Of a stretch of 10,331 nt of DNA, positions 1 through 8,448 are shown in pieces; within the stretch, counting starts at the first letter, position 1, and each line of letters opens with the position of its first letter. Source of the DNA: Batrachochytrium dendrobatidis JAM81 (Eukaryota > Chytridiomycota > Chytridiomycetes > Rhizophydiales); the NCBI RefSeq assembly GCF_000203795.2, contig NW_006281109.1:790054-800384 (forward strand), given 5' to 3'. The translations under genes were made by a program, and so were the position numbers. The notes below the pieces were generated by a model. It worked only from the letters and a program-made list of their open reading frames with translations, was not told the DNA's origin and ran no database searches.

Positions 1-29
1 CAATCCCTAAAGCAGTCATCCGACAATGG

Positions 30-123
30 TTTTAATATTATCCATTCAATAACATATAAATACGATCCAAAACTGACCCATCAAATAACAATCATATACA
101 ACTTGCTCAGCCAAACCAGCATA
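30..123 (+). promoter_or_regulatory. Promoter and 5' leader of gene 1 (TATA box 55-63)
   Basis: A TATA box (TATAAATAC, 55-63) lies about 69 bases before the ATG at 124. The whole block from TTTTAATA (30) to the ATG aligns, by eye at roughly 70 percent, with the block upstream of the paralogous gene 2 (9604-9517 on the minus strand). Shared words include TATAAATAC, ACAATCAT, CAACT and AAACCAG just before the start codon. This conservation suggests the two genes were copied with their promoters and may be expressed alike. Transcription start sites are not known. Confidence 0.65.
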
Positions 124-1029
124 ATGAAATTCGCAGTCACAGTATTGTCATTGATCCTGTTTGCTTGCTCGGTCACTACAGCCAGTCCAGTCAATCCCAG
201 TTCGACTACAAGTGCTGAGTCTAGCACTTCAACCGTCATTTCCACTGCAACTAAAAGTACTGAATTTGAGTATCGGATAATTTCTTATCAAGAAGCTACA
301 AATTTAGTTGATATTAGTCAACTTTCAGAGAGTGATGCGAGATTGATTGAAAAATATCTGCAGGCAGATCGAAAATATGAAGAGACTGTGAAAGCGTATG
401 GCTTGACCGAATCTGAAAGGCTTGATCAAGAAAAATTGATAGATCAGCTGCTCAAAGAATACTCAGGGCTGGCAGATAAATCCTGGAAAACCAAGAATGA
501 TCCAGTGTGTCAAAAAAAGAAAGAAGATTTTAGATTGAAGCTTAGGGAAGAGAGAGAAAAACTCAAAATGCTTGAAGAAAAGCGTCAGAAACTCGGCAAC
601 GATTTTTTCGACATTAATTTTCAATCGTATTTCGACAGAAAAAAGCTCGCAAAGCGTCTGTTCCAGAATGGTCCGAGTACAACATCACTTTATTCTTACA
701 CGAAATTCCTGGGATCAAATCTCAGTTTTCTTGAAAACATATACGAGTCTCTCACTCTTCAACTAAACCAGCAGTCAGAATCCAAGCAAGCCTCTACTAG
801 CGAGACCCAGAATCAATCACAACATCATGAAAGTCCGTCCCCATCATCAAGCGAAACGTCTGCAGTCCAACCCACTCAACCATCATCCAACACACAGGCA
901 ACTTTTTTCAGCACAAAAAGAGCTTCCAAATCTTCTGGATCTTTTCGTTTACGGCAAGCTTATTCCAAATTTAAAAATCAGCTCGGATCACGCAGGAATC
1001 GACCCAAAAATGATGATTCATCCGATTGA
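124..1029 (+). CDS. Gene 1: secreted Ser/Thr-rich coiled-coil protein, 301 aa, function unknown
   Basis: I do not recognise a named family or enzymatic domain. The ATG at 124 is chosen because it begins a good signal peptide (residues 1-20, hydrophobic core 4-14, likely cleavage after TTA before SPVNP), has A at -3 and sits just after the conserved leader; an upstream in-frame TTG is not needed. A Ser/Thr-rich segment follows (21-47). Residues about 75-160 are charged, heptad-like and probably coiled coil. About 214-262 is Ser/Gln/Pro-rich and low complexity. The C-terminus is basic (264-296, with SRRNRPK) and ends DDSSD. Only C129 remains in the mature chain, so it is not a disulfide-rich effector. 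It is a diverged paralog of gene 2, matching in signal peptide, linker, helical core and C-terminal SFR motif. No intron is apparent. Secretion is well supported; a role in host interaction is only inference. Confidence 0.85.
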   Translation: MKFAVTVLSLILFACSVTTASPVNPSSTTSAESSTSTVISTATKSTEFEYRIISYQEATNLVDISQLSESDARLIEKYLQADRKYEETVKAYGLTESERLDQEKLIDQLLKEYSGLADKSWKTKNDPVCQKKKEDFRLKLREEREKLKMLEEKRQKLGNDFFDINFQSYFDRKKLAKRLFQNGPSTTSLYSYTKFLGSNLSFLENIYESLTLQLNQQSESKQASTSETQNQSQHHESPSPSSSETSAVQPTQPSSNTQATFFSTKRASKSSGSFRLRQAYSKFKNQLGSRRNRPKNDDSSD

Positions 1030-1111
1030 TTTGATTGCTAATCTGGACTGGTTTCAACCATGTTCACTGTATTTTTGCTTGAATACAATACAATATAATT
1101 AATATTAAATA
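1030..1111 (+). terminator. 3' UTR of gene 1 with ATTAAA poly(A) signal
   Basis: No AATAAA follows gene 1, but the variant signal ATTAAA lies at 1104-1109 in a very AT-rich stretch about 75 bases after the TGA. Its start (GATTTGATTGCTA, 1026-1040) matches the sequence around the second, downstream stop of gene 2, which helps to align the two gene ends. Confidence 0.45.
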
Positions 1112-1233
1112 TACATGCATTGTATCTGATTATTGTACACGGTTTTGGTTGACATGATATCATATTGTACATTGACACTTGTATTCCCAATACAATACAG
1201 TTGATTGTATATTGCATAGTTGTACACATTGAT
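1112..1233 (+). repeat. 3' flanking homology block, copy A
   Basis: About 120 bases downstream of gene 1 match, in inverse orientation, the block at 8449-8568 downstream of gene 2. Long shared words are TACATGCATTGTATCTGATT, TTGACACTTGTAT, CCAATACAATACAG and ATTGTATATTGCATA. A few short indels separate the copies. The block is not coding in any convincing frame. It shows that the duplication including genes 1 and 2 extended beyond their 3' ends. Confidence 0.7.
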
Positions 1234-1280
1234 GATGCTCATATGCATGTGTGTATCGTGTCGATATGATATTGCTTGGA

Positions 1281-1626
1281 ATGTTGCAAGCGACTCTTTG
1301 GAACCACTATGCCTTTTGATTCAGTCATTAATACTTGCAAAGCGTTGGTCAATACTTTCATTCCAAATTACCAATTGATATGATGCTACACGAACAACAG
1401 ATTCGTCATGTTCAACACTACAAATATCTGGATGTTGTATTGTACGAACCACTGTATCACACCATGCGACTGGACTATAATCAGGTTGCTGTATCCAATA
1501 GCATGTTGGCCGTGTCCGGTTCTTGCAAACCACCAACTCACAATCAACTTTCAGACACGAATATTCTTGGCAGTCATTCTATTAATGGTCATGTATGCAC
1601 TGGATCTGGTTGGCGGTTGGTGGTAA
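1281..1626 (+). pseudogene. Degraded LINE-like reverse transcriptase fragment
   Basis: In one frame, around 1401-1437, the codons read HVQHYKYLDVVLYEPL, close to the IxxVxxYKYLGVxLDxxL pattern found just after the catalytic core in non-LTR retrotransposon reverse transcriptases. After a +1 frame change, 1552-1617 reads as a hydrophobic stretch ending MVMYALDLVGG, like the following 'PVLTYGxELWG' type segment. Upstream of 1335 the first frame contains stops at 1317-1319 and 1329-1331. The order of both motifs and their spacing support a LINE relic, but the catalytic FADD box is absent and the match is from memory. It is a decayed fragment with no intact open frame, and it has no counterpart on the gene 2 side. 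Confidence 0.45.
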
Positions 1627-1852
1627 CTTGACCTGCATACACAGTCAACAGTCAACAACGGTGTGCTACACATATTGGATACAGCAACTCCATGACTGTC
1701 AACTCCTTGTTGTTGAAACAAGTTCAGATCACCATCAGTTTGTTCATTCGTTGCACCAATGTGATTGCATGATCAACCTGACACCAATCAAACCACACTC
1801 GAATATATATGTTCCAGTCATGTGCATGGTGTATCGATTGTCAACTCACAAT
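1627..1852. other. Unassigned sequence between LINE scrap and repeat arm A
   Basis: No convincing gene. The motif TGTCAACTC recurs at about 1697, 1839 and 1852, the last forming the boundary of the 484-bp repeat. Weak open frames here lack start context, codon pattern or recognisable motifs. It may be more of the decayed LINE or flank. Confidence 0.3.
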
Positions 1853-2336
1853 GTCAACTCCAACACATTCCACCATGATTATGGTCACATCACACCATGC
1901 TGATGTATGTCGATCGGTATCACATTGCAACCAGTTATCATCCAATGACTGCAATGCAATACCGTGCATGTATTGTGACTGATACGCTGTGCACCATCAG
2001 CAAGTGTGCAACTGTCACTCGATATATCGACTCTGATATGCAACAACATGCAGTGTTTACCATGATCAGGTTTTTGATCAATCTCTGACTCATGATGCAT
2101 GATTTGTCATGTTGGATCGTGTGGATGTGTCATGGACTGCAATTTAGTTGCAGACACACATATGTTTGATATTGACTGATGCATACTGTGCAACGACTGA
2201 TCAGTGCGGGTGTGATTGCACACTTGGTGGTATTGTGCATTATGGTTGTTTGACAATGGATGAATGCTGGATTAGTCAGTTATATGCAATCCATTTGAAT
2301 CGACATATTTAGACCATCACTTGATGTAACTGACAA
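1853..2336 (+). repeat. 484-bp inverted repeat, arm A
   Basis: This segment matches the reverse complement of 7893-8376 along its full 484 bases without a gap. Line-by-line comparison gives 14 mismatches, about 97 percent identity. Homology stops abruptly on the outer side (GTCAACTCC, 1853) and at CTGACAA on the inner side. Open frames exist on both strands, but the differences between the arms mostly change amino acids, so they do not look like conserved genes. With one extra base the arm reads TGTCA...TGACA, vaguely like LTR or transposon ends, but no target-site duplication is visible. Confidence 0.9.
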
Positions 2337-2896
2337 AAAACACTGCCAGCCATGTGGTGCTGATACTTGAGTTGGAGTGATTGATTGCAGAATATTAGCT
2401 GTTCGATTGGTCAATCAATCGAGTTTGTGCTGGTAGCGTACCATTGATAACACAGTTCTGGCACCATCATCGAGACCACCATACAACAGTTGGCCAATAA
2501 ACTTGTAAAATCACCAGAATATGTTTGTATGAATATGGCCTGCTTACATGAAATCATATCGTATTCAATACTCGAGTTTATTTTAAAATTCATTCAAAAA
2601 ATGAGTACCAAAATAATATAATCGTGTCCAATCACCATGTATTCATGAGTGATAGCCTGTTAAAAAACTGTCAGTTATTGATTGCAATCTGGGACGTCAA
2701 TACTGGTAACACCACAGTATGTGTTTCTAAACCTGCACAAGTTATCATATTCACGCCTTATATGCTGATTAATCAGGTCCAACAGTTTGGATCGTTACTA
2801 TACAAAGCCATTCAACTCAAAACAACCGTTCATGATTAAATACATTCAAAGTCATGTTATACAATATCAATCAAATATCATTGTAAAGTGGGTCTA
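2337..2896. other. Gene-free stretch inside the inverted repeat
   Basis: I see no supported gene. A 9-bp inverted repeat (GATTGATTG 2379-2387, CAATCAATC 2412-2420) could form a hairpin with a 24-base loop. A 64-codon open frame from the ATG at 2645 to 2839 has no signal peptide or domain I can defend. The composition is AT-rich, like the other decayed parts of the window. Confidence 0.35.
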
Positions 2897-2902
2897 TTTA
2901 TT
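2897..2902 (-). terminator. Poly(A) signal of gene 3
   Basis: AATAAA on the minus strand (TTTATT on plus), 82 bases downstream of the gene 3 stop codon and in the right orientation. A second AATAAA overlaps the stop codon itself and is too close to be the main signal. Confidence 0.55.
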
Positions 2903-2983
2903 CCAAAATTCAAGTTTAAGCTAGTTGGTGCGACCTGAACAGACTCTAGAACGGATGCTGACACGCAAATATAGCCAAAGCAT

Positions 2984-3151
2984 TTATTCAGACATGCAGA
3001 CTCCAAACGATTGACTATTGGTGATTTGACATTTTTCTCCTAGGTTACATTCATTTGTACCACTGCAAAAACGTGGAGCAAAATACGGGCTAGGAGCAGC
3101 AGTGACAGATACGACAAGAGCAGCGATGAGTGCGATGACAGTGAATTGCAT
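2984..3151 (-). CDS. Gene 3: small secreted cysteine-rich protein, 55 aa
   Basis: The product is a short secreted peptide of unknown function. Residues 1-19 form a clear signal peptide (MQFTVIALIAALVVSVTAA, cleavage before or just after the following Pro). The mature part of about 36 residues has four cysteines, C29, C35, C41 and C52, spaced C-x5-C-x5-C-x10-C, with the pattern CSGTNEC-NLGEKC and GVC near the end. This allows two disulfides and recalls small knotted or Dickkopf/EGF-like cysteine patterns, but I cannot assign a family. The ATG at 3151 has A at -3. The frame is open further upstream, but a TATA box lies inside that extension, so it is taken as 5' UTR. TATA box, leader, complete frame and poly(A) signal are all in place, and there is no sign of decay although the gene lies beside a dead retrotransposon. 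Confidence 0.75.
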   Translation of the reverse strand: MQFTVIALIAALVVSVTAAPSPYFAPRFCSGTNECNLGEKCQITNSQSFGVCMSE

Positions 3152-3280
3152 GGTCGGTTGATATATTGGATTGGATTGGATTGAAATGTAGTGGAGTGGA
3201 GTAGAGTAGATTGGAGTATAATAGACTGAGACGATGGTGTTTGATGGATCCAAGATTCGGGTAAAACCTGGCTTTTTATA
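3152..3280 (-). promoter_or_regulatory. TATA box (3271-3280) and pyrimidine-rich 5' leader of gene 3
   Basis: On the minus strand TATAAAAAGC (complement of 3271-3280) lies about 120 bases before the ATG. The leader between them is rich in C and T and contains runs of five-base units: CTACT/CCACT-type units followed by three or four CAATC-type units (plus-strand ATTGG repeats, about 3168-3217). The TATA box is a strong match; the transcription start is not known. Confidence 0.6.
3168..3217. repeat. Degenerate pentanucleotide repeats
   Basis: On the plus strand ATTGG units are followed by AGTGG and AGTAG units in near-perfect five-base steps. The tract lies in the inferred 5' leader of gene 3, so changes in its length would alter leader length but not the protein. 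Confidence 0.65.
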
Positions 3281-3301
3281 TTGCAGATTTTCCCGAAACA
3301 A

Positions 3302-3785
3302 TCTTGAAAGTCGTACTTGATGTGATCACATAACTTTGCATGTAGATAAGGGATGCTCACAGCCAAGGGAGACTGGATTAAACTAGTATAAAGCCCAATA
3401 AACTATATTTGGCCACCCATTTCAAAGTCAAATAAAGCACACATGTATTTAGGTACTATTTAGCAGTGCATTCAAACACCAAATTGCAGAGCGGCCTGAT
3501 TGTCAGCATAGACTATGCAAACAAAAACACTCAGGGCTAAAAGGGTGCTTTCGACTTTAGTGGCCAGGGTTTCAGGGTGTCCGAATGCCAAGATATCAGG
3601 GTGGAGTATTCGTTGCTGATATCTCCATTTCGCTTGACCAACACAGCTTGGTTACGACCACAATGGTATTTATCCATTTAAGCTTTAGTGGTAATATTCT
3701 GTGAAAGCATATTGGAATCAACAGTCAAAGACTCGAGAATACAATTCAACTCAAACTATTACTATCCAACAAGAGCATCGACACA
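3302..3785. other. Unassigned region upstream of gene 3 and of the copia remnant
   Basis: No gene is recognised. CAGGG recurs at about 3532, 3565, 3573 and 3597 within 70 bases, without forming a regular tandem array. A copia gag gene and 5' LTR should lie in or before this region if the element were complete, but neither can be seen. It also holds upstream sequence of gene 3. Confidence 0.35.
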
Positions 3786-4150
3786 AACATGGTCGATCAC
3801 TGTGGTACTGTGCAATTGGAATTCACAAAAAACTCTCAAAATGGCGGTGAATTTACACTAGACTCTGGAACCACAAGTTGTATGGTTTGCTGTGAGCAAT
3901 GGCTTACAAACTAAACTATACCACAATTCAAGAGTAGTCATCAAGCACAGGCGACTACAATTCAGGGCGTTTGCACAGTCGATCTGACCTGTAACATCAA
4001 ATGTATGGGTCAAATAGTTGCATTACCAATGTCATATTCATACCTACATGCTCAGCAATCTCGTTTCCAAAAACACGATGCTTGACAAGGCTGTAATATT
4101 TTGGTCTTCAAAAAAAGGAAAATATATACCAATACAAAAAATGCACCGCT
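3786..4150 (+). pseudogene. Copia protease and protease-integrase linker, broken
   Basis: The frame through 3858-3887 reads LDSGTTSCMV, matching the copia protease active site (LDSGATSHM), with the catalytic Asp codon at 3861-3863. The preceding codons 3798-3857 are in the same frame. That frame stops at 3912-3914. The following part continues in another frame (IQGVCTVDL, about 3961-3987), then NVIFIPT at about 4028-4048, the usual hydrophobic segment after protease. A poly(A) run at 4109-4116 accompanies another frame change. Confidence 0.75.
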
Positions 4151-4159
4151 GATGACTGC

Positions 4160-5115
4160 ATTTCAAGCGAATGGCTCGACATGGCTGATTTCAGGGTGTT
4201 GTCCAGACAAACAACTTTCAATAAACATCAATCACCATGCATCAAGTTTGGAATGTCGAGTATCAGTGGATATAGACACACAGTACAAGAGATTGGCCAT
4301 ATTATCAAAAAGCATCAGAGCGCTTCAAAAGAGTCATGACTTGACGTTGCAACAAATACCGAGCATGAAAAACGCAGCATGTCATGCACCAAAAGAAAGT
4401 CGACGAAACTCCCATTCATTGAAAAGTCGAATCATTGGTAAATACAAACCAACGTACTCCCGCATATGGACTTGTCAGGTTTCTTGTCCGTTAATCAATA
4501 GGTCAATCAAAGTGCTGTTATATCATTGTATATGATTTATGAAAATATGCACATGTGTGTATGCTACACTCCAAACATCAAGTGTTGGACGAGTTCAAGG
4601 AACATGTCGTGCTGGTTGACAATCAAACTGAATTACCAGTCCGGATGATGTGCACCGACAATAGAGCAAAGCTCAGGTTTCTGCTATTCGACCAGTACTT
4701 GGCGGGAACAGGGATCAAGAGGCTGCCAACGCCCTACACATACTGGTAAAATGGTGTTACTGAGTGCAAAACTGACCCCGATCATGGATGCGATAAGGTC
4801 CATACTAGTTGAAGCCAAGATCATAAAGTTATGGCAGTAACAGTGATGATGGTGGTATACCTGCAAAATAGGTCGCACACTTGGCTATAAACAACAGGAC
4901 GCCTTACAAGCTATGGTATGTATCCGAGTCGGTTATGGCTCACCTACGTCCAGATGGATGTCAGGCACATGTACTTTTTCCAGTATCGTCACTCGAGAAA
5001 TTGACTGGGATGACAGTATGCGTCGGAGTTGAGTACTAACCGGAATTAAAGGCATACACATTCTACAACATTGAAACGGCAAGGTTTGTTGTATATCGTG
5101 ATGAATGCAGGTTTA
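4160..5115 (+). pseudogene. Copia integrase, broken
   Basis: HMDLSG (4463-4480) matches the first catalytic segment of copia integrase. CTDN (4651-4662) carries the second Asp at 4657-4659, but the usual Gly after it is Arg. The third catalytic residue, Glu of NGVTE, is at 4762-4764, 34 codons later, right after an in-frame TAA at 4747-4749. About 4790-4840 (ILVEAK) fits the helix downstream. At 5052-5114 the codons AYTFYNIETARFVVYRDE match the 'YR-Y-N-T-K-V-SRDV-F' segment that ends this region. All three core positions can be traced, but stops and frameshifts rule out a product. Confidence 0.8.
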
Positions 5116-5729
5116 CGTTGTTAAGCTACATTGCTTTGTTACCCACACCAACAGTATTTCAGAAAGCAGTCATGGGTATATACAACAATGCTCAGATAAT
5201 GGACAATACTGAAAATGACTGAATTCACAGCAGTGGAACACATGTCGACACACAGAGCATGCCACAAGACTCGAAACAACTCAACCAACAAAATCAGTTG
5301 AGAAATGAACATAGAATCGAGTGTCCCAACTGGAAAAGACTCGATCACTGTCATTGAAAACACTGGAAACGGGTATACCTCGACGTGTCCAGATGGATGA
5401 CCGAACAAGAACTGTGGAACCTCGATAGAACGCAGTCAATCGAGCCAAGTCGATCCACAAGTAACCAATCAATCAAAACTGACTGGTTTATGAGACTCTA
5501 TAAACACTCGAGCAAGGCTACTGATACTCTAGTCAATCCGACACAATCCAATATCAAACAATCAACTGCAGACAAATCGTGGATCCAACTGCACAAACAT
5601 CAGTAATCCAAGACCAAATCGACTGGATTCAGTCATGTATGACCCTGACCAAGTCATTCGATTGTAAAGTTCTTGGCACAATACATTGATATAGTAGTAC
5701 CGCATTTCTGGCAAAAAACCATGCAATAT
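5116..5729 (+). pseudogene. Linker between copia integrase and reverse transcriptase
   Basis: Copia polyproteins have a poorly conserved, hydrophilic linker here. The sequence is rich in Gln, Asn, Ser and Thr codons in several frames (for example 5385-5606), which fits decayed linker. No separate gene is supported. Assignment rests on position between recognisable domains. Confidence 0.4.
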
Positions 5730-6370
5730 TCAAAATCAGATATTTGGAAACCAGCAGATGCATAAATGAGCTCGTCAACTCACAACAACACATGGACAGT
5801 GTAACACATACCACCAATACAAAATGGGTCAAGACATTGACCACAAGATTGACGGACCAATCGACGGATCAATCGGCAAGTCCAGAGCAAGACTCGTGGC
5901 AATACAGTTCCAACAAATTCAAGGAATAACTTGCACGAAACCTACGCATCGATACTCGGGCTCACTTGATTAAGCATATTATCAACATTAGCGGCCATCA
6001 GCAACTGTAACATTCACGACTGGATAGTTGACCGTACGAACAACACATTCATCAATGCAAACATTGACGAGTCTTACTATTTGGATCTGCCAGGTGAATA
6101 CAAGCGACAGAGTGACTCGGGTCATACAGTTGGCCGTCACAACAAGTATGTGTTTGACATATGCATTGATACACTTCAAACGGACACTTTATTTGTTGCA
6201 GTCGCTATATATGTCAATGACATTGATGCCAAGTGATGACTACGCATTGCTAGATTTGATCAAGTCGCGACTGTTCAAGGTATTTTCAAACATCTTGAAC
6301 CAATACATACATGTTTCGACATCAAAGTTGACCGAGATCGTGTCAATCACACGGACACCACTTTAATGAC
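5730..6370 (+). pseudogene. Copia reverse transcriptase, broken
   Basis: RARLVAIQFQQIQGI (5884-5928) matches the KARLVAxGFxQxxGxD motif. After a frame change, 5970-6099 reads LAAISN through IVDRTNNTFINANIDE to LPGEY, matching the segment with the first catalytic Asp (DVxxAFLNGxLxE); that Asp is kept at 6030-6032. The YVDD box reads YVND at 6210-6221, with the first Asp now Asn (AAT). Two stops follow at 6234-6239. DIKVDRDRVN near 6318-6349 matches the downstream LGIxIxRDR segment. The motifs are in proper order and spacing. The mutated catalytic box, stops and frameshifts show an inactive relic. Confidence 0.85.
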
Positions 6371-6389
6371 GTATTATCAATGTTTGGAA

Positions 6390-7131
6390 TGTTTGGAATG
6401 TGTTGCTGCAGACTGCTGCACATTGTAATCGAGCCATGACTACAGTCGAAGGTAGCTGGAAAAGGTGAGTTTACCACGACTCAGCCTGATCGTGAAGCAG
6501 TCCAATTACTAGTGTATGCAATGATTGCAACATACCCAGACTTACAAACAGCTGTTGGACAGCCGTCAAACAAGTGTCGATGTTGATACACAACCCGACT
6601 GACAAACATTGGAACGCTGTGATGTCAATGTTGATAGCAAATACACGATGAATATATCACTCATACTTGGTCAATGTACCACTATACTGTCCATCCACTT
6701 CAATGCCAACTGAACCGGAGATGCTGGATCTGAAAATCCACGACTGAATGTATGTGGTGTTTAGGTCACGGATGTATTTCATGCAAGTCTGTCAAGCAGA
6801 CATGTGTCTTGATCGGCAATGCAGGTCGAGTTTATAGCAGCACAAACTACATTGACAGGAATGATCAGCACAACACAATGACTTGAAAAACTCGGTTTCC
6901 AACAACATGGATATACAATGTAACACTGTGGTTCACAATCAGCAACATAGTTGGGTCAGCCATATGCAGAAAATACATGCTTTACAAGATCGTGCAGCAA
7001 TAGGTTATAGTAATCAATCTACATCAGCACAACACAACAGATTGCTGATATATCAACATATGGTTACCAAAGTCAAGTCGGCAGTTACCAAACTAACAGT
7101 CATGTTGGGATTGAAATCTGGTAAAGTCGTA
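6390..7131 (+). pseudogene. Copia RNase H and C-terminal region, broken
   Basis: LVYAMIATYPDLQTAVG (6509-6559) matches the 'LxYLxxxTRPDIxxAV' motif before RNase H. NPTDKHWNAVM (about 6592-6624) matches the 'NPxxxHWxAxxR' motif in another frame. The region near 6790-6840 (VKQTCV and onward) fits 'SxKQxxVxxSxxEAEY' with the acidic residues lost. The end, about 7078-7115 (AVTKLTVMLGL), resembles the 'ADxxTKxL...LGL' terminus of copia polyproteins. An 88-codon open stretch at 6883-7149 is part of this relic and is not treated as a gene. Confidence 0.7.
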
Positions 7132-7149
7132 TACTGTGCTAAAATTTGA

Positions 7150-7892
7150 ACAATGCAAGATTCTGCCGTATAATGCAGGAACAATTGGACATTATTGACA
7201 ACTATACAACGATCAACGCTGTGCGCCACCAACAAAGTGAGCAGTGGTATCCAATTGATTATCCAATCCCATAATCAGTGCATTTCAACAATTTTACGAG
7301 ATACCATTTTACTATTTGGAAAATATCCAATCATGACATTTCAATCGAGTGTCATGAAATGCAACACACTCGACTGTAACCCATTCAGATATGCATACAT
7401 GTGTAGTCACAATGGTATTTGTTGATTATTCAATCCAAATGATAATGATTCGTGCAGTATCTGTTCAAACATATGCCATGGTACACAATCCGTACAGATA
7501 TAGTGATTTGTTGGTTGGCTTTGACAATTTGTATCAATGCACACCAACCAACACGAGCATGTTCAACAATCGGTATGCATGACTGTTGATGTGTCAATGG
7601 AATCTATTTAGTTGTAACATATTATACTGAATTGGTTCAGATAGTTGTCAGCATTGTAATACAGCTGCATTGCTGAATTGAACGTGTGTATCAATGGCAT
7701 AGTAGATCATGCAGTGTAGCTCAGTCGATGATGTGCAGTTTATCACACAAACCGTCTGTAGCCAAACATGTTTGAACATGTGGTTGAATGCATTTTATTT
7801 TGAATAAACGAGTGCTGAGATACAGATTGTGTGATGATTTGATGCAAACAAACCATATTCGTACTGTGCGAACATTGGCTGACAACCCATTG
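7150..7892. other. Unassigned region between copia remnant and repeat arm B
   Basis: This is where a 3' LTR would be expected, but I found no direct repeat of comparable length upstream of the element. Open frames of about 60-75 codons (7195-7425, 7391-7582) lack a credible start or domain. A Cys-rich stretch near 7363-7470 is interrupted by a stop. The region is AT-rich and appears decayed. Confidence 0.35.
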
Positions 7893-8376
7893 TTGTCAGC
7901 TACATCGAGTGATGGTCTAAATATGTCGATTCAAATGGATTGCATATAACTGACTAATCCAGCATTCATCCATTGTCAAACAACCATAATGCACAATACC
8001 ACCAAGTGTGCAATCACACCCGCACTGATCAGTCGTTGCACAGTATGCATCAGTCAATGTCAAACATATGTGTGTTTGCAACTAAATTGCAGTCCATGAC
8101 ACATCCACACGATCCAACATGGCAAATCATGTATCATGAGTCCAAGATTGATCAAAAACCTGATCATGGTAAACACTGCATGTTGTTGCATATCAGACTC
8201 GATATATCGAGTGACAGTTGCACATTTGCTGATGGTGCACAGCGTATCAGTCACAATACATGCACGGTATTGCATTGCAGTCATTGGATGATAACTGGTT
8301 GCAATGTGATACCGATTGACATACATCAGCATGGTGGAATGTGACCATAACCATGGTGGAATGTGTTGGAGTTGAC
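7893..8376 (-). repeat. 484-bp inverted repeat, arm B
   Basis: Reverse complement of 1853-2336 with 14 substitutions and no gaps. The arm contains a perfect 14-bp palindrome, CTCGATATATCGAG (about 8198-8211), which is broken by one base in arm A. It lies 72 bases beyond the 3' flanking homology block of gene 2, whereas arm A lies about 620 bases beyond that of gene 1, because the LINE-like scrap occupies the gap on that side. A 123-codon plus-strand frame crosses this arm but is not judged to be a gene. Confidence 0.9.
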
Positions 8377-8448
8377 CTGTTTTGTACCGAGTTGGATCAT
8401 GACTGTCACAAGTTTTATATTGATCCAGATCTGAATGGGTAGTTTATT

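Larger units (their letters stand above)
3786..7131 (+). mobile_element. Degraded Ty1/copia LTR retrotransposon (internal pol region)
   Basis: Fragments of a copia polyprotein appear on the plus strand in the family's diagnostic order: aspartic protease, integrase, reverse transcriptase, RNase H. They are scattered over all three forward frames, with many stops and frameshifts over about 3.3 kb, which is near the usual pol length. Ty3/gypsy elements place integrase last, so the order identifies copia. gag, primer-binding site, polypurine tract and both LTRs were not found. The inverted 484-bp repeats cannot be its LTRs, because LTRs are direct repeats. The element cannot move by itself. Four domain entries below give the detail. 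Confidence 0.85.

Noticed and set aside
1885..2100. Open frames conserved in both 484-bp arms (minus strand in arm A, plus strand in arm B)
   Set aside because: The frame is shared only because the DNA is nearly identical. Most of the nine base differences within it change an amino acid (for example V/G, L/F, V/L, E/K, H/Y), there is no signal peptide or domain, and the opposite strand is also open.
2645..2839. Open frame with IWDVNTG, reminiscent of a WD40 blade
   Set aside because: Only one short motif, no second blade, no GH dipeptide, and no start context; probably chance.
2984..3301. Longer 105-residue version of gene 3 starting upstream
   Set aside because: It would place the TATA box inside the coding region and bury the signal peptide at residue 51.
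3659..7422. 13-base direct match CACAATGGTATTT (3659 and 7410) as LTR remnants
   Set aside because: The match does not extend on either side, and in AT-rich sequence one such word is weak evidence.
7363..7470. Cys-rich stretch that looks like an EGF-like fragment
   Set aside because: A stop codon interrupts it, spacing does not fit a family, and no signal peptide or start lies upstream.
7714..7733. tRNA-like 5' sequence TGTAGCTCAGTCGATGATG
   Set aside because: It resembles an A box, but no B box, anticodon stem or acceptor pairing follows.
1853..8376. DIRS-type or foldback transposon bounded by the inverted repeats
   Set aside because: No tyrosine recombinase is visible and the interior is a copia relic plus an unrelated gene. 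The arms may be inserts or part of a segmental duplication.
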